Source of the DNA: Oceanicoccus sp. KOV_DT_Chl
GTDB lineage: Bacteria; Pseudomonadota; Gammaproteobacteria; Pseudomonadales; Dasaniaceae
DNA length: 64,000 nucleotides
Direction: 5' to 3'
NCBI RefSeq assembly: GCF_900120175.1
Contig: NZ_FQLF01000002.1
Location: 186,001 to 250,000 of the forward strand
Position numbers and translations under genes: made by a program. The number at the start of each line of letters is the position of its first letter. The first letter of the stretch is position 1. This document shows positions 31,817-42,987 of the stretch, piece after piece. Below the pieces are notes generated by a model that worked only from the letters and a program-made list of their open reading frames with translations, did no database searches and was not told the DNA's origin.

Positions 31817-32236
31817 TTAAGGGTTTTCCGTTACCAGGCCAACAGATGGCGCGCCCGCCGCCTGCAAGGCTGCCATAAGCGCCACCACACTACCATAAGG
31901 CACACTTTGATCTCCCCAAACCAGCACGGTGGTATTAGGTTTACGGCGCATTATCTTGCCAACTTTATCCTGAACAACATTGAGCGACTGTGATTGCTCT
32001 TTCTCTTTACCTAAATTCAAGTAATAACTGCCATCGGCCTTGATCGACACAATTAAAGGCTCATCATCTTGTTTACCCACAGGCAATGCTGCCGCTTGTG
32101 GTAACTCAACCTTTACGCCCTGCATTAACATCGGCGCAGTCACCATAAACACGATTAACAGTACCAACATAACGTCAATATAAGGCACCACATTTATTTC
32201 TGCCATTGGCTTGCGGCGTTTAAGTCGTCTGGACAT
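31817..32236 (-). CDS. tolR: TolR, proton-channel partner
   Basis: A 139-residue ExbD-type protein with one membrane span carrying the key Asp (INVVPYIDVMLVLLIVFMVT) and a periplasmic domain. It acts with TolQ as the proton-driven motor. Confidence 0.94.
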   Translation of the reverse strand: MSRRLKRRKPMAEINVVPYIDVMLVLLIVFMVTAPMLMQGVKVELPQAAALPVGKQDDEPLIVSIKADGSYYLNLGKEKEQSQSLNVVQDKVGKIMRRKPNTTVLVWGDQSVPYGSVVALMAALQAAGAPSVGLVTENP

Positions 32237-32239
32237 CTC

Positions 32240-33043
32240 TTAACCTTTTAGGCTGGGACGCGTTGCAGGGTTAGGATTGCTTTTAGGTTTTTCCGCCGGA
32301 TTTGCGGGCGGCGAAACGGGTCGCTGAGAACCTGTTTGGGTAGCGGCTATTGCTGCTGACGATGTATGGGCTTGCCGGTGCAAAATGCTGTAAAACTCAT
32401 CGGCAAAGGTATCGTACTTATTTAATAACGTTTCAACTTGGGCAGAATAGCGGTTGTAGGCAACAACGGCAGGTATAGCAGCAAACAAACCCATGGCCGT
32501 CGCTACCAAAGCCTCGGAAATCCCGGGCGCCACGGTAGCCAGCGTGGCCTGGTGCATGGTGGATAAACTTTGGAAGGACGTCATAATCCCCCAAACCGTA
32601 CCGAATAATCCAACGTATGGGCTGGTCGAGCCTACGGTTGCTAAAAAAGGGAGATGTTTGTCCAGCTGCTCTTCTTCGCGCGAATTAGCCACTCGCATTG
32701 CTCGCTGCGCACCTTCCATCACCGCATCGGCATCGGCTCCCACTTGCTGCCGCAATCGCGAGAATTCTTTGAAACCGGCGCGAAAAATGCTCTCCATGCC
32801 AGCAAAACTGGTTCCAGCCTCAGCCTTTACCGACCCCTGTCGAAACAACTGACTCAGGTCAACGCCAGACCAAAACTGACGCTCGAACTGCTCCATCGCA
32901 CGCTTAGTTGCCCGAAAATAAAAACCGCGCTGGATAATCATAAACCAGGAAATCACTGATGCAATAAATAGCAGCAGCATCACGCCCTGTACCGTTAGAC
33001 TGGCGTTGACAATTAAGTGCCATACCGATAATTCTTCTGTCAC
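32240..33043 (-). CDS. tolQ: TolQ, proton-channel subunit with extended tail
   Basis: A 267-residue ExbB-type protein with three membrane spans, including the typical GTVWGIMTSF segment and the third-span AIPAVVAYNR. It is longer than E. coli TolQ (230) because of a Ser/Pro/Asn-rich C-terminal tail of about 40 residues (PVSPPANPAEKPKSNPNPA), probably disordered. Confidence 0.93.
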   Translation of the reverse strand: MTEELSVWHLIVNASLTVQGVMLLLFIASVISWFMIIQRGFYFRATKRAMEQFERQFWSGVDLSQLFRQGSVKAEAGTSFAGMESIFRAGFKEFSRLRQQVGADADAVMEGAQRAMRVANSREEEQLDKHLPFLATVGSTSPYVGLFGTVWGIMTSFQSLSTMHQATLATVAPGISEALVATAMGLFAAIPAVVAYNRYSAQVETLLNKYDTFADEFYSILHRQAHTSSAAIAATQTGSQRPVSPPANPAEKPKSNPNPATRPSLKG

Positions 33044-33089
33044 GCGACCTTCTCCACTGAATCAATTTGTTTATTTTAAGCTGTTTCTG

Positions 33090-33503
33090 TTATTGCAATG
33101 CCAATAATAATGGCTGCGGAATTCGCTGCGGCTTTATCGTATTGCGGTTCACGCAAGCCACTTTGACCGCAGCAGTGAAAAGCAGTTCATTATCCAACGA
33201 CAGACCTGATGGGCGATACACTTTTTGCTCCATTAGCATAAATGTTTTTCCCATTTCTACTATGCTGGCGGTTGCTAATAGCTGATCGTCTAACCGTGCT
33301 GGTTTTTGATAAGCACAATTGATGGAATGCACGACAAACATCAAGTCATTATTAAAGATAAAATCTTTACCAAAGCCCAAATTGCGTAAGTATTCGGTAC
33401 GGGCTCGCTCAATAAATTTTAAGTAATTCACGTAGTAAACAATACCACCTGCATCGGTGTCTTCTATATAGACGCGCAAAGGCCACTCAAATACCGCAGC
33501 CAT
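33090..33503 (-). CDS. ybgC: YbgC, acyl-CoA thioesterase of the Tol-Pal cluster
   Basis: A 137-residue hot-dog-fold thioesterase with the catalytic-region signature YIEDTDAGGIVYYVNYLKF near the start. It hydrolyses short acyl-CoA or acyl-ACP; its link to Tol-Pal is by operon. Its ATG overlaps the ruvB stop (TAATG). Confidence 0.93.
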   Translation of the reverse strand: MAAVFEWPLRVYIEDTDAGGIVYYVNYLKFIERARTEYLRNLGFGKDFIFNNDLMFVVHSINCAYQKPARLDDQLLATASIVEMGKTFMLMEQKVYRPSGLSLDNELLFTAAVKVACVNRNTIKPQRIPQPLLLALQ

Positions 33504-34555
33504 TATTCTCCCTCATCCACAGACAGCCCAGTCAACTGCTCGCGTTCTTTGCTATGTGGCATATCCAGCCCAAAATGCAAATAGGCACTGCGTGTCGCCA
33601 TGCGTCCTCGAGGTGTGCGAATAATATACCCCTGCTGGATTAGATAAGGCTCCAGTACGTCCTCGATAGTGCCGCGCTCCTCACTAATCGCCGCAGCAAG
33701 ACTATCGATACCCACGGGCCCACCATCAAATTTTTCAATCAAGGCTAACAATAAGCGCCGATCCAGATGATCAAAACCATGCTGATCGACATTGAGCATA
33801 TCCAACGCTCTATCAGCTATCGGTTTGGTGATATTGCCATCGCCTTTAACTTCTGCATAATCCCGCACGCGCCGCAATAAGCGATTGGCGATGCGCGGCG
33901 TTCCCCGGGAACGACGGGCAATTTCATGAGCACCTTCCGCATCCATTGCCACACCTAATATAGTCGCAGAACGCCCAACGATATGCGTCAGATCGGCGGT
34001 ATTATAAAATTCCAAACGCTGCACAATACCAAAACGATCCCTGAGTGGAGATGTTAGTAACCCGGCTCTGGTGGTAGCACCTACCAAGGTAAACGGCGGC
34101 AACTCCAATTTAATCGAGCGCGCCGCCGGACCTTCACCAATCATAATATCCAACTGATAATCTTCCATCGCCGGATACAATATTTCTTCAATATTTGGAC
34201 TCAAGCGATGAATTTCATCAATAAACAACACATCACCTGACTCCAGATTGGTCAGCAAAGCAGCAAGATCACCGGCTTTTTCCAGCACCGGACCGGAGGT
34301 TGTTTTTAATGACACCCCCATCTCATTGGCAAGGATATTTGCCAGCGTTGTTTTACCCAATCCTGGCGGCCCAAAAATAAGGGTGTGATCCAATGGCTCG
34401 CTACGTAATTTAGCCGCACTCACAAAAATATCCATCTGCTCGCGGACAACCGGTTGCCCAACATAATCCGCTAAGGTTTTTGGACGAATAGCCCTGTCCA
34501 GCGCCTCTTCTTTCGGCGCAGCTATGGGGGCAATCAAGCGGTCTTCTTCAATCAT
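33503..34555 (-). CDS. ruvB: RuvB, Holliday junction branch-migration ATPase
   Basis: A 350-residue AAA+ ATPase with Walker [12 protein letters not shown], Walker B FIDEIHR, sensor GATTRAG and a C-terminal winged helix ([15 protein letters not shown]). As a hexamer it drives branch migration with RuvA. Confidence 0.97.
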   Translation of the reverse strand: MIEEDRLIAPIAAPKEEALDRAIRPKTLADYVGQPVVREQMDIFVSAAKLRSEPLDHTLIFGPPGLGKTTLANILANEMGVSLKTTSGPVLEKAGDLAALLTNLESGDVLFIDEIHRLSPNIEEILYPAMEDYQLDIMIGEGPAARSIKLELPPFTLVGATTRAGLLTSPLRDRFGIVQRLEFYNTADLTHIVGRSATILGVAMDAEGAHEIARRSRGTPRIANRLLRRVRDYAEVKGDGNITKPIADRALDMLNVDQHGFDHLDRRLLLALIEKFDGGPVGIDSLAAAISEERGTIEDVLEPYLIQQGYIIRTPRGRMATRSAYLHFGLDMPHSKEREQLTGLSVDEGE

Positions 34556-34632
34556 GAGTGTTAGCTGTGGGCTCGCTACAAAGGCATTAGCAACAAATGT
34601 CGAGAGCCTTTTTTATTGTTAATAGAATAGTG

Positions 34633-35235
34633 TTAAAGCATATTTTTTAAAGCGCTGCGGATTAATTGTTCGCTGCTGTTGATACTATCATTATTCACTT
34701 TGGCAATCGCCCTGCTCGCCTCTTGGGGCTTATAGCCTAGCGCTATCAAAGCACTCTCTGCTTCCGCCAGCATATTTGAGCTTAAATCGATATCAGCAGC
34801 ACTGCTACCCGTCACCTCGCTGCTGACCTGCCAATCATTCAGACGGTCCTTCATTTCCACCAATAAACGCTCGGCTGTCTTTTTACCAACACCTGGCAAG
34901 CGTACTAACGACGCGGTATCGCCGTCACGCACACAGCGCACAAAATCATCGCTTTCTATGCCTGATAAAATTGTTAATGCCAACTTGGGGCCAACACCAT
35001 TTACCTTGATTAAGGCGCGAAACAAGCGTCGCTCACTGAGCTGGGCAAAACCGTATAGCAATTGCGCGTCTTCGCGCACGACGAAGTGGGTATGCAAGGT
35101 CACACTTTCACCAATGTCGGCCAATTGATAGAGAGTGGTCATCGGCACCTGCAGCTCATAGCCGACACCGCTGACATCAACTAAAATTTCAGGTGCCTGC
35201 TTCTCCAGCAAAACCCCGCTTATTCGACCGATCAC
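34633..35235 (-). CDS. ruvA: RuvA, Holliday junction-binding subunit
   Basis: A 200-residue protein with an OB-fold N-domain, two helix-hairpin-helix motifs ([13 protein letters not shown] and [13 protein letters not shown]) and a C-terminal domain ([19 protein letters not shown]) that contacts RuvB. Confidence 0.96.
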   Translation of the reverse strand: MIGRISGVLLEKQAPEILVDVSGVGYELQVPMTTLYQLADIGESVTLHTHFVVREDAQLLYGFAQLSERRLFRALIKVNGVGPKLALTILSGIESDDFVRCVRDGDTASLVRLPGVGKKTAERLLVEMKDRLNDWQVSSEVTGSSAADIDLSSNMLAEAESALIALGYKPQEASRAIAKVNNDSINSSEQLIRSALKNML

Positions 35236-35326
35236 TGCCCCACTCCTCTGTCCATTGGCGTGATCAACAGAATTGCAATACGTCTAAAACAGACAACGCT
35301 TAACAGCAGGTTTTTCACCGGATAAT

Positions 35327-35848
35327 TCAACGCATTCTTCCTCGACGTATCCGGCTGACACCGGCTAAATTAATTAAACTGGCACGGGTATGCGCATGAC
35401 AAATTGCCGCAGCTAATGCATCAGCCGCATCTTCCTGCGGCATAGCTGGCAGCTTCAATAGCGTTTTTACCATATGCTGAACTTGCTCTTTGTTGGCTGC
35501 GCCAGAGCCAACAACAGCCTGCTTAATCTGCCGCGCTGAATATTCCGCTACGGTTAATTGTTGAGCGACACAAGCGGCAATCGCCGCCCCTCTGGCCTGC
35601 CCCAGCTTTAATGCAGAACCGGCATTTTTTGCCATAAATACTTGTTCTATCGCCACTTGTTGCGGGCAATGAGTTTCAATAATTTCTGCCAAACTATCGA
35701 TCAAAACTTTTATTCTGTCGGGCAAATCATGCTCTACCGGTAATTTAATCACGCCGCTGGCAACATACTCGTGCTGATCCCGCAGCACATTGATAATGCC
35801 GAATCCGGTTTTACGCGAGCCGGGATCAATCCCGAGAATTAAAGACAT
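35327..35848 (-). CDS. ruvC: RuvC, Holliday junction resolvase
   Basis: A 173-residue endonuclease with the acidic residues in LGIDPGSRKTG (Asp7), QVAIEQVF (Glu) and EDAADALAAAIC (Asp pair). It cuts junctions after RuvAB migration. First of the ruvCAB genes, before ybgC and the tol genes, as in Pseudomonas. Confidence 0.96.
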   Translation of the reverse strand: MSLILGIDPGSRKTGFGIINVLRDQHEYVASGVIKLPVEHDLPDRIKVLIDSLAEIIETHCPQQVAIEQVFMAKNAGSALKLGQARGAAIAACVAQQLTVAEYSARQIKQAVVGSGAANKEQVQHMVKTLLKLPAMPQEDAADALAAAICHAHTRASLINLAGVSRIRRGRMR

Positions 35849-36012
35849 GGTGGTAACGGCATCAGCTTCAGAATATCTGCTTTTATAGCAATTATAGTGC
35901 GCTTATTCTGTCAGGAAGGAACGGTCACCACAATAGTGGCAACCGCTTTTTACTGTATTTTTATTCAGTAGTTAGCAATTAGCTATCGAGAGCCTGTATT
36001 GACCACTAGCGG

Positions 36013-36759
36013 CTAGGAATCGAGCTGCTCTAAAATCTCATCGGAAATATCTGCATTGGTATAGACATTTTGCACATCATCCAGATCTTCCAGCATATCA
36101 ATCAATGCCAGCGCCTTTTCAGCGCCCTCCTTATCCAGGGCGATAGTGGTTGCTGGTAACATCGTCACTTCAGCGTAATCCGGCGTAAAATCTGCAGCAA
36201 GCATGGCATTTTTAACCGCTGAAAAATCTTCGAAGGCAGTCACTACCTCAATCGAACCATCATCATTAGCAAGTACATCTTCAGCGCCAGCCTCTAATGC
36301 CACTTCCATAATTTGATCTTCATCGCCTTCAGCGAATCCAAGCTGACCGGTACGAGTAAATAAATAGGCCACTGAACCGTCAGTGCCCAAATTACCACCG
36401 CGTTTGGTAAACGCATGACGCACATCCGCAACGGTACGGTTGCGATTATCGGTGAGACATTCAACCAATACCGCAATACCGCCAGCGCCATAACCCTCGT
36501 AGGTGGCGGCTTCGTAATTATCTTCGTCATTGGTGCCGGCGCCACGGGCAATGGCTTTATCGATGGTATCGCGCTTCATGTTAGCCGTCAGCGCTTTATC
36601 CATAGTTGCCCGCAGACTGGGATTATCATCGGGATTGGGACCACCGGATTTGGCAGCAACGACTAGTTCACGAATGATTTTGGTGAAAACTTTACCGCGT
36701 TTCGCATCCTGCGCAGCTTTTCGATGTTTGATATTGGCCCACTTACTATGACCAGCCAT
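36013..36759 (-). CDS. yebC: YebC/PmpR-family protein
   Basis: A 248-residue protein starting [23 protein letters not shown] in two recognisable parts ([13 protein letters not shown] and [13 protein letters not shown]). Members of this family act as transcription regulators or in translation at proline stretches; the role here is unknown. It lies between aspS and ruvC as in related genomes. Confidence 0.93.
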   Translation of the reverse strand: MAGHSKWANIKHRKAAQDAKRGKVFTKIIRELVVAAKSGGPNPDDNPSLRATMDKALTANMKRDTIDKAIARGAGTNDEDNYEAATYEGYGAGGIAVLVECLTDNRNRTVADVRHAFTKRGGNLGTDGSVAYLFTRTGQLGFAEGDEDQIMEVALEAGAEDVLANDDGSIEVVTAFEDFSAVKNAMLAADFTPDYAEVTMLPATTIALDKEGAEKALALIDMLEDLDDVQNVYTNADISDEILEQLDS

Positions 36760-36869
36760 AAATCAAAACCTCCGGTTTTTTCTGACACTCACTCGATTGA
36801 TTATTGTATTTATTGGTAAGCACTTTAGCAGAAGCCAGACACTGCTGACCTCTGCAATAACAAGGGCTA

Positions 36870-38645
36870 CTACTCTGCGGCCTTAGGCTTGTCACGCAAT
36901 TTGATATGCAGCTCACGCAACTGCTTGTTATCAGCATTACCCGGTGCATCGGTCATGACACAAGCCGCACTCTGGGTTTTAGGAAAGGCGATAACATCGC
37001 GGATAGATTTAGCGCCAGTCATTAACATCACCAGACGATCCAGACCAAACGCCAAACCGCCGTGCGGTGGTGCGCCAAACTTTAGCGCATCAAGCAAGAA
37101 GCCAAATTTTTCCTGCGCCTCTTCATCACCTATACCCAGCACTTTAAATACCGCTTGTTGCATATCCGGCTGATGAATACGTACCGAACCGCCACCCAGC
37201 TCAGTGCCGTTCAACACCATATCGTAGGCGATCGATAACGCCTGCTCAGGGTTGGCGGCAAGTTCTTCTGGTGAACACGCCGGCGCAGTAAATGGATGGT
37301 GCAACGAGGTCAAACCACCCTCGCCGTTTTCTTCAAACATCGGGAAGTCCACTACCCACAGCGGCGCCCAATCACCCTCAATCAAACCAAGGTCTTCACC
37401 AACCTTAACCCGCAACGCACCTAATGCTTCGTTAACAATACGGGTTTTATCAGCACCGAAGAACACAATATCGCCATCTGCCGCTTCCAGACGGGTCATC
37501 ATCTGCATAACGATATCGTCAGGCATGAATTTGAGTATAGGAGATTGAAGGCCTTCAACACCGGCGGCGAGATCATTGATTTTGATCCAGGCTAATCCTT
37601 TGGCCCCATAAATACTGACGAATTTGGTGTAATCATCAATTTGCTTGCGGCTGATTTGCGCCCCACCAGTCACTTTTAAACCGGCAACGCGACCCTTGGG
37701 GTCATTGGCTGGACCATTAAACACTTTAAAATCCACTTGCTGCATCAAATCATTAAGATCGACCAATTCCAGCGGAATCCGCAGGTCCGGCTTATCACTA
37801 CCAAATCTATCCATCGCTTCGGCATAGGGCATATGCGGGAATTCACCCAACTCAACATCCAACACCTCTTTAAATAAACCACGAATCATATTCTCGGTAA
37901 TCGCCATGATTTGCTGGTCATCCATAAAGGACGTTTCAATATCAATCTGGGTAAATTCTGGCTGGCGATCGGCGCGCAAGTCTTCATCGCGGAAACATTT
38001 GGCGATCTGGTAGTAGCGATCCATCCCCGACACCATCAGTAACTGCTTAAAAAGTTGTGGCGACTGCGGCAGCGCAAAGAACTTGCCTTCATGGGTGCGC
38101 GAAGGCACCAGATAATCACGCGCGCCTTCGGGAGTAGCCTTGGTCAAAATGGGGGTTTCGATATCCAGAAAACCGTTGTCATCAAGATAGCGTCGAATTG
38201 ACGAGGTAATACGCGAACGCAGTTTCAACCGTTCAAGCATTTCCGGACGACGCAGATCAATATAGCGATACTTAAGACGAACATCCTCCCCGACTGCGAT
38301 ATGTTCATCCAACTGAAACGGGGGCGTGGCGGAGGTGTTTAGTATTTCCAGCTGTTTACCCAAAACTTCAATACTACCCGTAGCCATATTGGCATTCACA
38401 GTCCCTTCAGTTCTGGCTCGAACCCGGCCTTTAACCTCTAGTACATATTCACTGCGCACTTTGTCAGCACGCTTAAAATGCTCTTCGGTATCGGGATCAA
38501 ATACCACTTGCACAATCCCTTCGCGGTCACGCAAATCAAGAAATATCACCCCACCGTGATCACGACGACGGTCTACCCAGCCGTAAAGAGTAACTTCTTC
38601 GTCGATATTTGCCGAGGTGATGGTGCCACAATAATGAGAACGCAT
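36870..38645 (-). CDS. aspS: Aspartyl-tRNA synthetase
   Basis: A 591-residue class II synthetase. The N-terminal anticodon-binding OB fold ([19 protein letters not shown]) is followed by the catalytic core (motif 2 [14 protein letters not shown], motif 3 [13 protein letters not shown]) and a GAD insertion domain. Bacterial type length. Confidence 0.97.
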   Translation of the reverse strand: MRSHYCGTITSANIDEEVTLYGWVDRRRDHGGVIFLDLRDREGIVQVVFDPDTEEHFKRADKVRSEYVLEVKGRVRARTEGTVNANMATGSIEVLGKQLEILNTSATPPFQLDEHIAVGEDVRLKYRYIDLRRPEMLERLKLRSRITSSIRRYLDDNGFLDIETPILTKATPEGARDYLVPSRTHEGKFFALPQSPQLFKQLLMVSGMDRYYQIAKCFRDEDLRADRQPEFTQIDIETSFMDDQQIMAITENMIRGLFKEVLDVELGEFPHMPYAEAMDRFGSDKPDLRIPLELVDLNDLMQQVDFKVFNGPANDPKGRVAGLKVTGGAQISRKQIDDYTKFVSIYGAKGLAWIKINDLAAGVEGLQSPILKFMPDDIVMQMMTRLEAADGDIVFFGADKTRIVNEALGALRVKVGEDLGLIEGDWAPLWVVDFPMFEENGEGGLTSLHHPFTAPACSPEELAANPEQALSIAYDMVLNGTELGGGSVRIHQPDMQQAVFKVLGIGDEEAQEKFGFLLDALKFGAPPHGGLAFGLDRLVMLMTGAKSIRDVIAFPKTQSAACVMTDAPGNADNKQLRELHIKLRDKPKAAE

Positions 38646-38723
38646 GGTTAAGTTGATCCTTTAAATACTGTCAGTGTTGCAAGCACACAATCTCGGGCTT
38701 GCTGGGGTTAATCAGCTGGGAAA

Positions 38724-38966
38724 TCAGCTCTCCGGGCTAGCACTTTTTGGCGCGCTATCGGCGCCGGCCAGATTCTTTTTGTTGCCGGTTTTAAAATCAG
38801 TTTCATACCAGCCGCCACCTTTAAGGCGGAAACCTGCCGCTGAAATCAGTTTTTTTAACTGCGACTTGCCGCAACTTGGGCAATCCTTTAAGGGGTCATC
38901 ACTCAGCTTTTGCAACTGCTCAAACTGGTGCTCACAAGCTGGGCATTGATATTCATAAATAGGCAT
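38724..38966 (-). CDS. FmdB-family zinc ribbon protein
   Basis: An 80-residue protein with MPIYEYQCPACEHQFE at the start and CPSCGKSQL as the second Cys pair. The FmdB family is a regulator-type zinc ribbon of unclear function, often upstream of aspS as here. Confidence 0.88.
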   Translation of the reverse strand: MPIYEYQCPACEHQFEQLQKLSDDPLKDCPSCGKSQLKKLISAAGFRLKGGGWYETDFKTGNKKNLAGADSAPKSASPES

Positions 38967-39272
38967 AGACCGATTACCTTAAAACTACATTGCTATAAAA
39001 TCGCCCTTAAAACAAAGGTCGCAGGGACAGCTCAGGGCGAAAAATCGCGCGATTATACCCTAAAACCGGGCACACGGCGAAAGCCAATTTGACGGCTGGG
39101 AATAGTACCTTATTCATCTGCCAGAAACAGGGCTAATCAACTGAAAATACAGGAAATTTTAATGTAGAAGGGAATACTCAGCACAGCAACATGAGGCTGA
39201 TTTAGGGGGGAGTAGCAGGATACCCCGGACCTAAGTCGGCCCAGGGGATCCGGAATAGAGAATGCGGCTGGA
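38967..39272. other. Intergenic, no gene seen
   Basis: 306 bp between the FmdB gene and the HU-like gene. No gene was seen. A GC-rich stretch just after the HU-like stop (about 39210-39260) might form a hairpin but no T-run follows. Confidence 0.4.
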
Positions 39273-39737
39273 TTAACTAGCTGCGAACTCTTTCAATTTC
39301 TTCAAAGGACGAACTTTAACTGCGATGCTGGCAGGCTTGGCTTTGAACATCTGCTCTTCGCCAGTAAAAGGATTGATACCTTTACGCGCTTTCTTAGCTG
39401 GCTTTTTAACGGTTGTGACTTTCATCAAACCAGGAATAGTGAATTCACCCAAGCCTTTTTTGCAGATGCTACGACCTACTAATGATTCCAGCTCATCAAA
39501 CACTGCTGCAACCTGCTTGCGGCTCAAATCAGTCGCCTCACCAATATCGGTGAACATCTGGCTCTTGGTCATTTTTGCTTTGATTGGACCAGCTGCTTTC
39601 TTAGGTGCAGCTTTAGCCGCTACTTTCTTTGCTGGTGCTTTTTTCTTAGCAGGTGCCTTTTTGGCCGCTACTTTCTTTGCTGGTGCTTTTTTGGCAGCAG
39701 CTTTTTTCTTGGGTGCAGCTTTCTTTTTAGTTGCCAT
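39273..39737 (-). CDS. HU-family DNA-binding protein with histone H1-like tail
   Basis: A 154-residue protein. Residues 1-52 are almost only Lys, Ala and Pro (KKAAPKKKAAAKKAPAKK-type repeats), as in eukaryotic H1 tails and AlgP-like proteins. The rest is an HU/IHF fold (MTKSQMFTDIGEATDLSRKQV, GINPFTGEEQMFKAKPA). It probably binds and compacts DNA. The tail is coded by simple repeats that can change length. Confidence 0.85.
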   Translation of the reverse strand: MATKKKAAPKKKAAAKKAPAKKVAAKKAPAKKKAPAKKVAAKAAPKKAAGPIKAKMTKSQMFTDIGEATDLSRKQVAAVFDELESLVGRSICKKGLGEFTIPGLMKVTTVKKPAKKARKGINPFTGEEQMFKAKPASIAVKVRPLKKLKEFAAS

Positions 39738-40094
39738 CTTCGTTAGCCCTATGTTGTTTAAATTAACTCAGTTATTAGTCCAATCTTTGTTTCACTCCAA
39801 ACACCGCACAACCGGAGAAAACCAAATTTTTAAATACGTTTAAACCTATATATACAGTGTCTGCGCAATGTATAGTCCAGAATATACTGCAATACAAGCA
39901 TTTTTCTTGATTTGACGTACTAAAAAGTAAAAAAAGCCCTTTTTTTACCCTTTCATAACAGATCTGGAAAATTACAAAGCAAAAACGCTGATAAACTAAA
40001 ATCACTATCGATAACCAAAACAAAATAACTTTAGCCAAAAAATTCTAATTTCCTCCAAAAAAAACAGCTAAAACCGCCATCAAATTGAACTGTT
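39738..40094. other. AT-rich intergenic region upstream of the HU-like gene
   Basis: About 357 bp, very A/T-rich with several A and T runs, likely holding the HU-like gene promoter. The antisense frame that spans it has no support. Confidence 0.4.
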
Positions 40095-40517
40095 TCAGGG
40101 ATATTGGAGGCCAAAACCTGACAGCCGTTGCCGTAATTGCTCAAGCCGCTGCGTTAAAAATTGCTCCTCATAAGGCTTTGCTGGAGCTGCTCCCCACACC
40201 GGGCGAGGCCAAGCTAAATCAGTTTGATAGCGAGCAATATGATGAATATGTAATTGCGGCACCATATTACCCAAGGCGGCGACATTCATTTTATCGGCTT
40301 TAAAATAATCAGCCATCATCTCAGCAACAGCACTAGATTCTTCCAGTAAGGTACTTTGATCCTTTAATTCCAACTGAAAAATTTCCTTGATACCTTCCCT
40401 GCGTGGAACCAACACCAACCAGGGGAACTGACTATCATTTAGCAACAGTACTTTGCTGAGACTCAAATCCCCGACCTCAATACCATCCTTTGCTAACTGC
40501 GGATGCAACTCAAACAT
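40095..40517 (-). CDS. HIT-family hydrolase
   Basis: A 140-residue histidine-triad protein with PQLHIHHIARYQTDLAWPRPVWG (read as two parts, PQLHIHHIARY and DLAWPRPVWG). Members hydrolyse nucleotide phosphoramides or related bonds. It lies divergent to proS; a HIT gene next to proS is also known in Pseudomonas. Confidence 0.85.
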   Translation of the reverse strand: MFELHPQLAKDGIEVGDLSLSKVLLLNDSQFPWLVLVPRREGIKEIFQLELKDQSTLLEESSAVAEMMADYFKADKMNVAALGNMVPQLHIHHIARYQTDLAWPRPVWGAAPAKPYEEQFLTQRLEQLRQRLSGFGLQYP

Positions 40518-40628
40518 ACAAAAACCTCTATTTACAAGCTATGTCGACACCGACACTGTACCCAATGTAGGAACAGACGTAGAATGCGCCTTTCAATTTA
40601 ATCAACAACACATAGAGCCAGTATACAC

Positions 40629-42359
40629 ATGCGCGCCAGCCAGTTCCTTATTGCCACCGTCAAAGAAACCCCTTCAGATGCCGTCGTTATCAGTCACCAA
40701 TTAATGTTGCGGGCCGGGATGATTCGCAAGTTATCATCCGGACTTTATAACTGGCTGCCTATGGGGCTACGAGTATTGCGCAAAGTGGAAGCAATTGTGC
40801 GCGAAGAAATGAATAAAGCCGGAGCGCAGGAAGTCTTAATGCCGGTGGTACAGCCCGCCGAGCTATGGCAAGAATCGGGGCGCTGGCAACAGTATGGCCC
40901 GGAATTACTACGCGTCACTGATCGCCATAACAACAGTTTTTGTCTGGGGCCGACCCACGAAGAAGTCATCACCGATATTATTCGCAACGAGATCAGAAGC
41001 TATAAGCAACTACCCGCAAATTTTTATCAAATACAAACCAAGTTCCGCGACGAGACTCGCCCTCGCTTTGGGGTGATGCGCTCCCGTGAATTCATCATGA
41101 AAGACGCCTATTCATTTCATAACGATCAGGCTTCGCTGCAACAAACTTATGACATCATGCATGCCACTTACACCAATATATTTACCCGTCTAGGGCTGGA
41201 TTTTCGGCCGGTCATTGCGGACACCGGTTCTATTGGCGGCAATGCCTCCCATGAATTTCATGTACTGGCTGACTCCGGTGAAGATGATATCGCCTTTAGT
41301 AACAGCAGTGACTATGCAGCCAATGTCGAAATGGCAGAAGCAATCGCCCCCGCAGGCGAGCGCCCAAGCCCAAACCAGACCATGGATAAAGTCGCAACAC
41401 CCGGCCAGCATAGTATTGAAGAGGTCAGCACCGGCTTAAAAGTAGCACCACAACAGATAATCAAAACGCTAGTAGTACTGGGTGAAACCGATGACGACAC
41501 CACACCAGCACCTTTAGTGGCACTAATTGTACGCGGCGATCACGAACTGAATGAAATCAAAGCAGAGAAACTGGCCGGTGTCGCCAACCCGATCCAATTT
41601 GCCAGCGAAGAACAAATCAAACAGGCCATTCACTGCTCGACAGGGTCTATAGGCCCGGTAAAACTATCCATAGCAACCATTGTTGATCGAAGCGCTGCCC
41701 AGCTCGCAGATTTTGTTTGCGGCGCCAACGAAGACGGTTTCCATTTAACCGGCGTTAACTGGGAACGGGACTGCCACGCCACGCGCATTGAAGATATTCG
41801 CAACGTGGTGGAAGGCGATCCTAGCCCCGACGGCAACGGCACGCTACAAATCAAACGCGGTATCGAAGTGGGCCATATTTTCCAACTGGGAACCAAATAC
41901 TCAGAAGCGTTAAATGCCACCGTACTCAACGAAAATGGTAAAGATCAGGTCATGTTAATGGGCTGCTACGGTATAGGTGTTACCCGTATTGTCGCCTCAG
42001 CTATCGAGCAGAATAACGATGACCGGGGTATTATCTGGCCAGATGCCATTGCGCCATTCCAAATCGCACTAATCCCTCTCAATATGAAAAAGTCTGCTGA
42101 AGTCGCTGAGCATGCTACCAAGCTCTATAACGAATTAACTGAGCTGGGCTATGAAGTGCTATTGGATGACCGCGATGAGCGACCCGGTGTGAAGTTTGCC
42201 GATATGGAGTTAATGGGTATTCCACATCGCATAGTGATCGGCGATCGCGGCTTAAAACAAGGCGAACTGGAGTATAAAGGGCGTGGTGATAGCGATAATC
42301 AAGATATAGCTCTGGCCGATATCTTAAATTTCGTACAGCAAACTATCAAAAAAGTGTAA
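40629..42359 (+). CDS. proS: Prolyl-tRNA synthetase, bacterial type with INS domain
   Basis: A 576-residue class II synthetase beginning [20 protein letters not shown]. The catalytic core has motif 2 [19 protein letters not shown], followed by the editing INS domain (about residues 230-390), motif 3 [16 protein letters not shown] and the anticodon-binding C-terminal domain. Confidence 0.97.
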   Translation: MRASQFLIATVKETPSDAVVISHQLMLRAGMIRKLSSGLYNWLPMGLRVLRKVEAIVREEMNKAGAQEVLMPVVQPAELWQESGRWQQYGPELLRVTDRHNNSFCLGPTHEEVITDIIRNEIRSYKQLPANFYQIQTKFRDETRPRFGVMRSREFIMKDAYSFHNDQASLQQTYDIMHATYTNIFTRLGLDFRPVIADTGSIGGNASHEFHVLADSGEDDIAFSNSSDYAANVEMAEAIAPAGERPSPNQTMDKVATPGQHSIEEVSTGLKVAPQQIIKTLVVLGETDDDTTPAPLVALIVRGDHELNEIKAEKLAGVANPIQFASEEQIKQAIHCSTGSIGPVKLSIATIVDRSAAQLADFVCGANEDGFHLTGVNWERDCHATRIEDIRNVVEGDPSPDGNGTLQIKRGIEVGHIFQLGTKYSEALNATVLNENGKDQVMLMGCYGIGVTRIVASAIEQNNDDRGIIWPDAIAPFQIALIPLNMKKSAEVAEHATKLYNELTELGYEVLLDDRDERPGVKFADMELMGIPHRIVIGDRGLKQGELEYKGRGDSDNQDIALADILNFVQQTIKKV

Positions 42360-42364
42360 TCACC

Positions 42365-42946
42365 ATGTCAATCAGGTTCTACTTCACCTTGATTGTATCG
42401 TTAGTGCTGGCTAATGCTGTTACAGCAAGCCAGCCCCACCCCAATGAAAAACAAGAATTACGCGCTTTTTTAAAACAAACTATTAGCAAAGCGGATAGCT
42501 TTGAAGATCGCTTCGATGCCGAAGTCTGGCTAGTGGACATGTCTTCACGCTTACAACCGTTTATTAAAGACCCCAAGCAACGATTACATTTGTTAAAAGC
42601 GGTACATCGCGAAGCCACTCGGGCTGAGCTAAAACCGGATTTAGTGCTGGCCCTGATTCAAATTGAAAGCCGCTTCGATCAATACGCCATTTCCCGTGCC
42701 GGCGCACAAGGGTTGATGCAAGTGATGCCGTTTTGGAAAAAAGAAATCGGGCGCCCTAGTGACATCCTTACCGATATTAATACCAACCTCAGTTATGGCT
42801 GCCGTATTTTGCAATTCTATTTACAGAAGGAACAAGGTAATTGGATGGAGGCGCTGGCGCGATATAACGGCAGTTATGGGAAATACTGGTACCCGGAACG
42901 GGTTATGGATGCCTGGCGCGACCGCTGGTATGTTAACGAGCAGTAG
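42365..42946 (+). CDS. Lytic transglycosylase, SLT domain
   Basis: A 193-residue secreted protein with signal peptide (MSIRFYFTLIVSLVLANAVTA) and an SLT domain with catalytic Glu in LALIQIESRFDQYAIS, followed by AGAQGLMQVMPFW. It cleaves peptidoglycan glycan strands. It starts 5 bp after proS, so is probably co-transcribed. Confidence 0.9.
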   Translation: MSIRFYFTLIVSLVLANAVTASQPHPNEKQELRAFLKQTISKADSFEDRFDAEVWLVDMSSRLQPFIKDPKQRLHLLKAVHREATRAELKPDLVLALIQIESRFDQYAISRAGAQGLMQVMPFWKKEIGRPSDILTDINTNLSYGCRILQFYLQKEQGNWMEALARYNGSYGKYWYPERVMDAWRDRWYVNEQ

Positions 42947-42987
42947 CGCTTAAGGATTTAAGCAGAGTTTATCTTTAGTAGCCGCGA

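Noticed and set aside
35915-35960. Terminator hairpin between yebC and ruvC
   Set aside because: A 9-bp stem exists, but the T-run follows it on the plus strand, where there is no gene to terminate.
39325-39843. Plus-strand 172-residue hydrophobic protein
   Set aside because: It is the antisense of the Lys/Ala-rich HU-like gene; the sense frame has a clear HU fold.
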